Positions 1 to 10,100 of a stretch of 57,648 nt of DNA are shown here, one piece after another. The position numbers and the translations under genes were made by a program. This DNA is from JAXMHB01 sp046346965 (GTDB taxonomy: Bacteria; Pseudomonadota; Gammaproteobacteria; Xanthomonadales; SZUA-5). Below the pieces are notes generated by a model. That model did not search any database. It was not told where the DNA came from and saw only the letters and a program-made list of their open reading frames with translations. Every line of letters starts with the position of its first letter. The first letter of the stretch is position 1. Location: the NCBI GenBank assembly GCA_046346965.1, contig JAXMHB010000021.1, forward strand, positions 1-57,648, given 5' to 3'.

Positions 1-491
1 CCCCGCAACGCACGGTGCTGTTCTTGTGCTACGCCGGCGAGGAACAGGGCCTGTTCGGGGCAAGCGCACACGCGCAGAGCCTGCTGAGCTCGGGCGATGC
101 CAGTCGCGTCGAATTCATGCTCAACATGGACATGATCGGCTACAGCGCCGACAGCGACCTCGATGTGCTGATCGAGAGCACCACGCTCGGTGAACCCGCC
201 TTCGCCCGCTTCGGCGCGCTGGCCGCCGCCTACGCCCCCAGCCTGCGCCTGGTCACCAGCCTGAGCCCCTGCTGCTCAGACCACATGCCCTACCTCAACG
301 CCGGCATCCCGGCGGCGCTGACCATCGAGAACGACTGGAACGTCTACGCGCACTACCACCGCAGCACCGACGTGCCCGCCAACATCAGCAACGCCCTGGC
401 CATGGGCGGCGGCATCCTCAAAATGAACGCCGCCTTCCTCGCCGACACCGCCCTGGCCTCGGACCGCGTGTTTGCGGATGGGGTGGAGTAA
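1..491 (+). CDS. M28-family metallopeptidase, C-terminal part
   Basis: Only the end of the gene is in the window; the frame is open from the first bases and the true start lies upstream. The visible residues carry the hallmarks of an M28 (aminopeptidase Y/S-like) zinc peptidase: GEE with the catalytic and metal-binding acidic residues, NMDMIGY with a metal-binding Asp, the CSDHMPY stretch and a YHRSTD motif with a late metal-binding His. Such enzymes are usually exported exopeptidases that use two zinc ions to remove N-terminal residues. The protein ends in RVFADGVE, close to the tail of the giant secreted protein that ends at 11284. Family call is firm; substrate cannot be told. A family A repeat starts just after the stop codon. 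Confidence 0.9.
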   Translation, partial: PQRTVLFLCYAGEEQGLFGASAHAQSLLSSGDASRVEFMLNMDMIGYSADSDLDVLIESTTLGEPAFARFGALAAAYAPSLRLVTSLSPCCSDHMPYLNAGIPAALTIENDWNVYAHYHRSTDVPANISNALAMGGGILKMNAAFLADTALASDRVFADGVE

Positions 492-492
492 G

Positions 493-777
493 AGCACGAG
501 GGCACGAAAAGCACGAGGGCACGAGGGCACGTAGAAGCACGAGGGCACGAGGGCACGAAAAGGCTCGCAGGCCGGGAGCATGTGTCAAGCCCAAACCACC
601 ACGGCAGTGCTTAGCTTGTGCCTTTAAGCTCTTACGTGCCCTCGATCCGGCCCGTCGGCATGGCCGGCGGGCGCTCCGGGCGACGCGCGGCGGTGCCGCG
701 CAAGCGCTGCCCTTCGCTCCTCGCGCTTCTACGTGCCCTCGTGCCCTCTGCCTTGCTTGCGCGTGCCCTCGCGCTCT
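493..777. repeat. Family A composite repeat, copy 1 (8-base tandem unit)
   Basis: The space between the peptidase stop and the end of the convergent methyltransferase is filled by repeats. Units of GAGGGCAC (reverse complement GTGCCCTC) occur in short runs at 497-560 and again on the opposite strand near 630-775. Between them lie a block at about 557-601 and a GC-rich block at about 644-728. All these blocks recur at 37231-37530, but there the outer and tandem blocks are inverted relative to the GC-rich block. No gene is seen here. Confidence 0.8.
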
Positions 778-1977
778 TCACCGTTTCCGCTTGCGATTCC
801 AGCAGGACAGGTAGAGCTCGCAGGTGGACAGGTCTTGCATCGGGTACTTCAGGATCTCCGGTGTGTACTCGATGATCGGCTCGGTGCGGATGGCGACGCG
901 CCAGGGTTCAAACTCGAGTGCGCGCAGTTCCTGTTCGAAGCCGGCGACGGTGATCGGGTTCAGTTCGGTGTACCACTGCCAGTACTCGGCGTTGCTGGCG
1001 ATGTGGCCGGCGCGATCCATGCGCCGTGGCGGCGTGTTCAGCACGAACTCGCGCAGCGCTTCCGGCGACTGCTTCAGGTGAAAGAAGGGCTCGTCCGAAA
1101 ACTCGCCGAGGTGGTGGCCGAAGTTGGAGTAGTACAGGCCGGGATGGACGAAGAACAGGCCATCGGGGCGCAGCACGCGCTTGATCTCGCGTAGCGCCTG
1201 CAAATAGCCGCCGGCGATGTGCTCCAGCGAGCCCCAGGAGATCACCACGTCGAAGCTGTCGTCTTCGAAGGGCAGGAAGTTGGCGTCGGCGTTGACGAAC
1301 TCCAGCCCTGCGGGCCATGGCTCCATGGCGATGCCCTGCTCGCTGGCGACGCTGGCCAGGCGCGCGTAGCCGTCGAAGGGATCAACGCCGACCAAGCGCT
1401 CGGGCTGATAACGCAGATACAGGCTGAGATCGGTGATTCCGTCGCCGCAGCCGACGTCGAGCACGCGCCCGCGCAGCAGCGGATGATCTTTCAGGAAGTA
1501 GCTGCCGACCGTCGGTCCGGCATGATCGAAATGGCGGAAGAACCAGTCGGCGTGGCCGCGCTGCCAGGACAGCTGGCGCGGATCCGGATCGCCATCCAGC
1601 ACCGCCCGCGCGTGGCTGAGGCCAGCGCCGACGCTGGCATCGGCATAGGCCAGCGTGGTGCCGACATGGATGCGATGCGGGCCATCGGCGGCGCTGATGT
1701 TGACGCCGAGGTGGCCGTCTGCGACCGGCAGCGATCCCTCCGGCGCCGTCCAGCGCCAGCGGTACTGACCACGCGGCAGCCAGCTGGCGCCGGCGCGGTC
1801 CTCGTGCGCATGGCGCAGGTAAACGCGTTGGCCGGCGCTATCGAGCAGTTCCAGGGCGGCGTCGAGGTCGAACAGGATGCGGGCGTGGACCTCGAAACAG
1901 AGTTCGATCACCAGCGGAGCGTCGGCGCGGGCTGGGCTCGGATGGAGGCTGAGACTACGGATCGTGAGTGCATTCAT
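778..1977 (-). CDS. SAM-dependent methyltransferase with N-terminal beta-rich domain
   Basis: A 399-residue protein. Residues of about 165-300 form a class I Rossmann methyltransferase: VLDVGCGDG binds the SAM methionine moiety, GVDPF carries the acidic ribose-binding residue, and DVVISWGSLEHI is the motif IV region typical of the Methyltransf_11 type. The first 150 residues are a separate beta-rich domain resembling the C-terminal carbohydrate-binding domain of Wzt-type O-antigen exporters, which suggests a glycan or lipid substrate, but this is inference. The frame stays open upstream to 2364; the ATG at 1977 was chosen because the residues before it are arginine/serine-rich and overlap the divergent gene. 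It is divergent from the GGDEF gene with a 118-base spacer. Confidence 0.82.
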   Translation of the reverse strand: MNALTIRSLSLHPSPARADAPLVIELCFEVHARILFDLDAALELLDSAGQRVYLRHAHEDRAGASWLPRGQYRWRWTAPEGSLPVADGHLGVNISAADGPHRIHVGTTLAYADASVGAGLSHARAVLDGDPDPRQLSWQRGHADWFFRHFDHAGPTVGSYFLKDHPLLRGRVLDVGCGDGITDLSLYLRYQPERLVGVDPFDGYARLASVASEQGIAMEPWPAGLEFVNADANFLPFEDDSFDVVISWGSLEHIAGGYLQALREIKRVLRPDGLFFVHPGLYYSNFGHHLGEFSDEPFFHLKQSPEALREFVLNTPPRRMDRAGHIASNAEYWQWYTELNPITVAGFEQELRALEFEPWRVAIRTEPIIEYTPEILKYPMQDLSTCELYLSCWNRKRKR

Positions 1978-2095
1978 GCCCGGATGCTCGCACAGCAGGG
2001 TGGCGCTTGTGGCTTTGCAACGATCAGTCGCCGGCAGTTGCCGGCCCAGACGTGGACGCCCAGACTGATAGCGACGACGCAGCCGAAGTTCCGAG

Positions 2096-4090
2096 ATGGC
2101 GAGCAGCGCGGGCGCAAGAAGGCGATGGCTGGCAGTGCTGATGGCCGCAGGCGTGGCCGTCAGCGCGCAGGCGCAACCTTGCCTCGACCCGGCCGTGCAG
2201 GCCGAGCGCATCGCCGCGGCGCGCTCGGCAACGCTGGCGCAGGGCGCCGAGGCCGAGCCGCAGTGGACGGCAATCGTCGCCGCGGTGCGCGGCTGCGGCG
2301 ATCCGCATCGGCTGACCGAGGTGTTGGCGGAACGCACCAACGCCACCATGCAGCGCATGGACAATCCGCGTGCCCTGATCTCCGAGACCGAGCGCTATCA
2401 GGTGGCAGTGTCTGCGCATCTCGACGACGTGCGCGCCGATGCCGCGCTGCGCCTCGGCCTGCTGCGCGCCGATCTGCGCGAGCCGGAGCGCTCGATGGCG
2501 CACTTCGAGGAGGCGGCGGCGCTGTTCGAGGCCCAGGGCAAACTGGTCGAGGCCGCCGATGTACGCTCGCGCATGTCCAGGCTGCACCGACTGGCCGGCG
2601 ATTACCTGGCCGCTCTGCGCGACGAACAGGTGTCGCTGCAGCTGCGGCGGCGCATCGATCCGCCGCCCGAGCTGTGGCGCTCGCTGCTCAGCATCGCGGT
2701 GTTGTACGAGCAGCTGGAGCAGTTCGGCGAGGCGCGCCTGCGCTACCAGGAAGCGCTGGAGGAAGCCGAGCGCCATGCCGACCCGACCCAGCGCTCGGTG
2801 GTGCTGGCCTCCTACGCCGGCTTCCTTAGCGATTTCGGACAACAGGACGCGCCGCAGGCGCTGGCGCTGGCGGATCGCGCGCTGGATCTGGAACGCAAGT
2901 CCAACAGTCCGATTCAGCTGACGTCCGCCTTGCTGCAAGTCGGACGCGCGCGCATGAACCTCAACGATCTGAAGGGCGCCGAGGCGGCGCTGGCCGAGGG
3001 CTACGCGCTCGCGGTGCAGTTGAATCACGCCAGCCTGCGTGCGCATCTGGTGTTCAGGCAGGCCGAGCTGGCTTTGCTGCAGGGTCAGCCGGATTTGGCA
3101 CTGCAGCGCGCGCTGGACGCTCGCGCCGCCTACGAGCAACAGGGCAATCGCCACCGCATGGTCAAGGTCTATGCGCTGCTGGAGCGCATCTATCAGCAGC
3201 GCGGCGATGCGCTGGCGGCCGCCAACGCCGGTCGCGAGCGCTACCGGCTGCGCGATGCGCTGTTGGGCGGCGCCGCCACCGGCCAATTGACGCAACTGCT
3301 CGGTGAGTTTGCACTCAGCGAGGAGCGCCTGCGCAACGAGCATTTGCAGCAGGAGAAGACGCTTGCAGAACTCAAGCTCAGCAACGAGCAGCGCAAGCTG
3401 CAGGTGTTCTCGACGGTGGCGATCGCGATCGCTGTCGTGCTGGCGCTGTTCGGCTGGCGCCATTACACCGTCGAGCGCCTCTACCGCGTACTGCGCGAGC
3501 GCAATCAGATGGTGCAGGCGCAGGCCGAGCAACTGCGCAGCGCCAACGAACGCCTGACCGAACAGTCGCAGCGGCTGTATCAGGCCAGCATCACTGACGC
3601 GCTGACCGGCGCCTACAACCGCGGCTATGGCATGCACCGACTGGAAGAGCTGCTGGCTCAGCCCGGCGGCGAGCGCGTTCATCTGGCCTTGCTCGATGTC
3701 GACCACTTCAAGCGCATCAACGATGACTACGGCCATCCCGCCGGCGATCAGGTGCTGATCGCGCTGGTGCGCACGCTGGCCTCGCGCCTGCCGGCCGGCG
3801 CGGAGCTCAGTCGGGTGGGCGGCGAGGAGTTCATGATCCTGCTGCCGCAGACGCTGCCCGCGCAGGCGCTGGAGATCGCCGAAGCGCTGCGTCGCGCCGT
3901 GGCCGCGCACGATGTGCTGCTCGATCAGCAGCGGCTGCGCATGACCATCAGCATGGGAGTGGCCAGCGCCACCCGACATCTCACAGCCCGCGCCCTGTAT
4001 GCGGCCGCCGATCAGGCGCTCTACAGCGCCAAGCACGGCGGTCGTAATCGCGTTTGCCTCGCCGACCGGGAGACGCCCCAGGCGGCCTGA
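2096..4090 (+). CDS. TPR-containing membrane diguanylate cyclase (GGDEF)
   Basis: A 664-residue protein expected to make cyclic di-GMP from two GTP. It has a signal peptide (about 1-26), a periplasmic helical TPR-like region to about 400, one membrane segment near 438-458, a short coiled coil, and a C-terminal GGDEF domain. The active-site loop is GGEEF at residues 575-579, a catalytically competent variant. The inhibitory I-site (RxxD five residues before the loop) is absent: PAGA stands in its place, so product inhibition through that site is not expected. TPR-GGDEF proteins of this layout are frequent in Xanthomonadales, where the periplasmic TPRs are thought to sense a partner. The gene runs 103 bases ahead of the giant secreted protein and may not be co-transcribed with it. 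Confidence 0.93.
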   Translation: MASSAGARRRWLAVLMAAGVAVSAQAQPCLDPAVQAERIAAARSATLAQGAEAEPQWTAIVAAVRGCGDPHRLTEVLAERTNATMQRMDNPRALISETERYQVAVSAHLDDVRADAALRLGLLRADLREPERSMAHFEEAAALFEAQGKLVEAADVRSRMSRLHRLAGDYLAALRDEQVSLQLRRRIDPPPELWRSLLSIAVLYEQLEQFGEARLRYQEALEEAERHADPTQRSVVLASYAGFLSDFGQQDAPQALALADRALDLERKSNSPIQLTSALLQVGRARMNLNDLKGAEAALAEGYALAVQLNHASLRAHLVFRQAELALLQGQPDLALQRALDARAAYEQQGNRHRMVKVYALLERIYQQRGDALAAANAGRERYRLRDALLGGAATGQLTQLLGEFALSEERLRNEHLQQEKTLAELKLSNEQRKLQVFSTVAIAIAVVLALFGWRHYTVERLYRVLRERNQMVQAQAEQLRSANERLTEQSQRLYQASITDALTGAYNRGYGMHRLEELLAQPGGERVHLALLDVDHFKRINDDYGHPAGDQVLIALVRTLASRLPAGAELSRVGGEEFMILLPQTLPAQALEIAEALRRAVAAHDVLLDQQRLRMTISMGVASATRHLTARALYAAADQALYSAKHGGRNRVCLADRETPQAA

Positions 4091-4192
4091 AGCGACGCGT
4101 CACTTTTCGTGTCAATCGGCGCGTGTACATCCTGTTTGCGAGCATCCACCGGCAGGCGTACCGTAAGCGCACACCCGTGGGGGAGCGCTGTC

Positions 4193-7100
4193 ATGCGGAT
4201 TGTCGTAGGTCGACTGGGGTTGGCCTGTCTGTTGAGTGTCGCGGTGCTACCCCTGGGCGCGCGCGAACGCGAGCGGGTGCAGTACCTGCCGTACTCGGAA
4301 GGCCGCCAGAGCGCGCCGATCAGCATCGAGGCGGAGGCCTTCGGGATCACGCCGCCGCTGCGCGACACGCCGGAGTTCCGCAATGGGCCGCCGCTGTACA
4401 CCGGCGTGCCGATGATCCGCCGCGAGGAGAACAACGAGGTCGAGGTCGACCGCGTGCTGCCAGGCTGGGATATCCCGACCATCGATCCGCTGGCACCCGC
4501 CAGCCGCGGCGTGCGGGCGCCGTTTGCGATGCCGACGCCGGCGCTCAGCTTTGACGGCATCGACAGCAACACCAATCTGACCACCTTCGGCACCACCTCG
4601 ATGCCGCCCGATACGGTGGGCGATGTCGGCCCGAACCACTACGTGCAAGCGGTCAACTTCGGCACCTTCCGGGTCTACAACAAGTCGGGCACGCCGCTCG
4701 GCGCGACGCTGCGCATCAGTTCGCTGTTTGCCGGCCTGCCGGCGTCGAACAAATGCCGTACCGTCGATAACGGCGATCCGGTGGTGCTCTATGACCCGCT
4801 CGCCGACCGTTGGCTGATCACGCAGTTCGCGATTTCCGGGCCCTCCGGCGAGGCCAGTCCGCCCAACTTCCAGTGCATTGCGGTGTCGGTCACCGGTGAC
4901 CCGACCGGGGCCTACTACGCCTACGGCTTCCGCATGCCGAATGACTACTTCCACGACTATCCGCATTTCGGCGTGTGGCCAGATGGCTATTACGCCGCTG
5001 CGCACGAGTTCAATTCGATCGGTACCGCCTTCGTCGAGTCCGGCTTCTTTGCCTTCAACCGCGACAAGATGCTGGTGGGCGATCCCAGCGCCAACTACAT
5101 CTACATCGGCCGTTCGGCGACCTTCGGCCATCTGCCGGCCGATATCGATGGCTACATGCCGCCGCCGGCCGGCACCCCGGCGATGTTCTTCGAGAATGTC
5201 GCCAACGAGTTCGGTGCGACGGCCGACGCGATTCTGGCTTACGAGTTTGTGCCGAACTACACCACGCCGGCGCTGTCGACGCTGACCGCCAAGCCGGCGG
5301 TCAACACCGCGGCCTTCGATCCGCGCGACCCCAGCGGCCGCAACGATGTCGAGCAACCGTCGCCCGCTACCACTGCGCAGTATCTGGATGCCATCGGCAA
5401 TCGCATGCTGCAGCGCATCACCTACCGCAATCTCGGTACGGTCGCGAGTCCCGTCCACGCCTACACGATGAACTGGAACGTCAACGTCAGCGGCGTCAAT
5501 CCGACCACGGTCAGCACGCACCAGGAAGCGATTCGCTGGACCGAGATGCGCCGCAGCGCCGCCGGTGTGATGAGCATTTTCGATCAAGGCACGCACGCGC
5601 CTGATGCCGTCAGCGGCACCGGCCGCAATCGCTGGATGGGCAGCATCGCGCAGGATCATCAGGGCAATCTGGCGCTCGGCTTCTCGCGCTCGGGCGTCGG
5701 CGCGACCGATTTCCCGGACATCGTTTGGGCCGGACGTTCGGGCGGCGCGGTGGCGGCCGGCACCATGAACGAGGGCGAGGCCACGGTGTTTGCCAGCACC
5801 GGTGTGCAGCAATCCACCAGTGGCCGCTGGGGTGACTACTCGGCGATGAGCGTCGATCCCGCCGATGAGTGCACCTTCTGGTACACCACGGAGTACCGTC
5901 TGGCGGCCTTCAACGGCACCGGCAGCAACAACCCGTTCAAGTGGAACACGCGCATCGCCAATTTCAAGTTCCCGGCCTGCACGGCGGCGCCCAAGGGCAA
6001 CATCGCCGTCACCGTTACTGAGTGCAGCTCGGGCAATCCCATCAACGGCGCCACCGTGACCGCCAATCCCGGCGGCTTCAACCGGCAGACGCAGGCCAGC
6101 GGTGCGCTGGTGTCCAACATCATCGCCGCGCCCGGCAGTTACACCGTGGCAGCCAGCTTCCGCGGACAAAGCGCATCGACCAGCGCCACCGTCACCAACG
6201 GCGCCACCACCAACGTCAACCTGTGCCTGACCGGCCCCTTCTTCACCGCCGGTAGCGCCGCCATCACCGCCGAAAGTTGCCCGGTGGCGAATACCACGGT
6301 CGATCCGGGTGAAACCATCACCGTCAATTTGCCGGTGCAGAGTGTGGCCGGCAGCACAACGAATCTGGTCGGCACGCTGCAGGCCACCGGCGGCGTGCTG
6401 ATCGCCGGCGCCGCGCAAAACTACGGCGCGCTGAGCGCCGGCGGCGCCGCGGTGACGCGGCCGTTTACCTTCACCGTCAGTCCCACCGTGCAGTGCGGTG
6501 CACCACTGGTGTTGACGCTGGCGCTGAGCGAAGGCGCGACCAATCTGGGCACCCTGAGCTACAGCGTGCCGGTGACGCTGGCCGCGGGTAGTCCGCAAAC
6601 TTTCAACTATGCCGGCGCGGCGGTTGCGATCCCCGACAACAACGGTACCGGCGCCTCCGCCACCGTCGCCCTCAGCGGTCTGACCGGTCGCATCCAGGAC
6701 CTGAACTTCCGCTTCAACGGCACCGCCAACACCGCAGGCAATTCTGGCCTCGATCACACCTGGGTGGGCGATCTCGGCATCACGCTGACCTCGCCGAGCG
6801 GCACCACCTCGCAGATGGTCGGCTTGATCAACGACACCAGCGGGGTCAACGGCAACTGCGCCAACGACAATTTCTTCAACACCATTTTGGATGACGAGGC
6901 CGCCGGCAATCCGATCAACTCGCAGTGCGCGGTCGGCAACGGCATGACCGGCACCTTCAAGCCCGACAATCTGCTCTCGGTCTTTGACGGCGAGGATCCG
7001 AACGGCACTTGGACGATGACCGCCAAAGACGGTTTTGCCGGCGACACCGGCACCATCCGCGCCTTTGGATTGGTGCTGACGCCCTATACCTGCTGCCAGA

Positions 7101-10100
7101 GCAAAGTGTGGACCGGCGCCTCGAGCACGGCCTGGGCGACGGCCGGCAACTGGTCGCCGAGCGGCGCGCCCGGCGCCAGCGACCACGTCGTGATTCCCTC
7201 GACCGGCGTCAGCAACGAGCCCAGCATCACCACGGCGGTCAGCGTGGGCTCGCTGGCCCTCGCGAGCGGACGCACGCTCACCGTGGGCGTCGGCGGCAGC
7301 CTGACAGTCAGCAACACCGCTCTCTCGCAACTGGCGGGCAGCGTGATCTACGCCGGCAACGTCAGCCAGTCTTTGCTCAATCTGAGCTACACCAATCTGA
7401 CGATCAACAATGCGGCCGGCGTGAGCTTCTCCAATGACACGACGGTGACGGGCACGCTGACGCTGACGCTGGGTCAGCTGAGTTCGGCTGGCAACACGTT
7501 GACGCTGAGCGCCTGCAGCGCCGGCGCGCTGTCCGGCGGCGGCGCCAGCAGCTATGTGCGTGCGCCGCTGCTGCGCTGCATCGATTCGATCGGGACGTAC
7601 ACCTTCGCCGTCGGCACTGCCAACGGTTACTCGCCGGTGAGCCTGAGCGGCGTCAGCGGCAGCGGCAACTTCACCGTGCTGGCGATTCAGGGCGCCAACC
7701 CGAATCTGCCGACGAACGGCATCCTGCGCTACTGGACGCTCACCCGCGGCGCCGGCGTGACCAGCGCCAATCTGCTGTTCGCTTACCTGCTCAGCGACAT
7801 CCCCGGTGGCGCCAACGAATCCACCTATCGCGCCTACCGGATCGACGCCGGCCCGACCGTGGTCGAGGTGGGCGGCACCGTCAATACCGTCGCGCACACG
7901 GTCAGCGTCAACGGCGTCAGCCAGTTCTCCGACTGGGGCATCGCCGGACCCTCTACCACCGTTCCCGACCCGCCGACCATCGGCACCGCCACGGCCGGCA
8001 ACGCCCAAGTCAGCGTCAGCTTCACGCCACCCGCCAACAACGGCGGCAGCGCGATCACGGGCTACACGGCGACTTGCGGTGCGCAGAGTCAGTCGGGCCC
8101 GGGTTCGCCGATCGTCGTGACCGGGCTGACCAACGGCACGCCGGTGACCTGCACCGTCATCGCCACTAACGGCGTCGGCAATTCGGCGCCGTCGGCAGCG
8201 TCGAACAGCGTGACGCCCGCGACGGTGCCCAATGCCCCAACCATCGGCACCGCCACCGCCGGCAACGCCCAGGTCAGCGTGACCTTCACGCCACCCGCGA
8301 GCAACGGCGGCAGCGCGATCACGGGCTACACGGCGACTTGCGGCGCGCAGAGTCAATCGGGTCCTGGTTCGCCGATCGTGGTCACGGGTCTGACCAACGG
8401 CACACCGGTGACCTGTACCGTCATCGCCACCAATGGCGTGGGCAACTCCGCACCATCTGCGGCTTCAAATAGCGTCACCCCGGCCACCGTGCCGAACGCC
8501 CCGACGATTGGTGTTGCGACGGCTGGCAACGCCCAGGTCAGTGTGTCGTTCACGCCACCCGCGAACAACGGCGGCAGCGCGATCACCGGCTACACGGCGA
8601 CTTGCGGTGCGCAGTCGCAAAGCGGTCCGAGTTCGCCGATCGTCGTGACTGGACTCACGAACGGCACGCCGGTGACGTGTACCGTGATTGCCACCAACGG
8701 CGTCGGCAACTCCGTACCTTCTGCGGCTTCAAATAGCGTCACACCTGCGACGGTGCCGAACGCGCCGACCATCGGCACTGCCACGGCCGGCAACGCGCAG
8801 GTCAGCGTCAGCTTCACGCCGCCTGCGAACAACGGCGGTAGCGCGATCACCGGCTACACGGCGACTTGCGGCGCGCAGTCGCAGAGTGGTCCGAGTTCGC
8901 CCATCGTCGTGACTGGACTCACGAACGGCACGCCGGTGACCTGCACCGTGATCGCCACCAACAGCGTCGGTAACTCGGCGCCGTCCGCTGCCTCCAACTC
9001 GGTCACGCCGGCCACGGTGCCGAATGCCCCGACCATCGGCACCGCGACCGCCGGCAACGCGCAAGTCAGCGTGACCTTCACGCCGCCCGCCAACAACGGC
9101 GGTAGCGCGATCACCGGTTACACGGCGACTTGCGGTGCGCAGTCGCAGAGTGGTCCCGGTTCGCCGATCGTGGTGACGGGTTTGACCAACGGGACGCCGG
9201 TGACCTGTACGGTGATCGCGACCAACGGTGTGGGTAACTCGGCGCCTTCGGCTGCGTCCAACAGCGTGACGCCCGCGACGGTGCCGAACGCGCCGACCAT
9301 CGGCACCGCGACCGCAGGCAACGCCCAGGTCAGCGTGACGTTCACGCCGCCCGCCAACAACGGCGGCAGCGCGATCACCGGCTACACCGCGACTTGCGGT
9401 GCGCAGAGTCAGTCGGGTCCCGGCTCGCCGATCGTGGTGACTGGCCTGACCAACGGCACACCGGTGACGTGTACCGTCATCGCCACCAACGGTGTGGGCA
9501 ACTCGGCGCCTTCGGCTGCGTCCAACAGCGTGACGCCCGCGACGGTGCCGAACGCGCCGACCATCGGCACTGCCACGGCCGGCAACGCGCAGGTCAGCGT
9601 CAGCTTCACGCCGCCTGCGAACAACGGCGGCAGCGCGATCACCGGCTACACGGCGACCTGCGGTGCGCAGTCGCAAAGTGGTCCGGGCTCGCCGATCGTC
9701 GTGACTGGACTCACGAACGGCACGCCGGTGACGTGTACCGTCATCGCAACCAATGGTGTGGGTAACTCGGCGCCGTCCGCGGCGTCCAACTCGGTCACGC
9801 CGGCCACCGTGCCGAACGCGCCGACGATTGGCGTTGCGACGGCTGGCAACGCGCAGGTCAGCGTCAGCTTCACGCCGCCGGGCAACAACGGCGGCAGCGC
9901 GATCACGGGCTATACCGCGACTTGCGGTGCGCAGTCGCAGAGTGGTCCGGGCTCGCCGATCGTGGTGACTGGCCTGACCAACGGCACGCCGGTGACGTGT
10001 ACGGTGATTGCGACCAACGGCGTCGGCAACTCGGCGCCTTCGGCTGCGTCGAACTCGGTCACGCCCGCGACAGTGCCGGATGCGCCGACGATCGGCACCG

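Noticed and set aside
4247..8356. A 1369-codon open frame on the minus strand
   Set aside because: It lies opposite the giant secreted protein; its translation is His/Arg/Gly/Ala-rich low complexity without any domain, the mirror of the GC-biased codons of the plus-strand gene.
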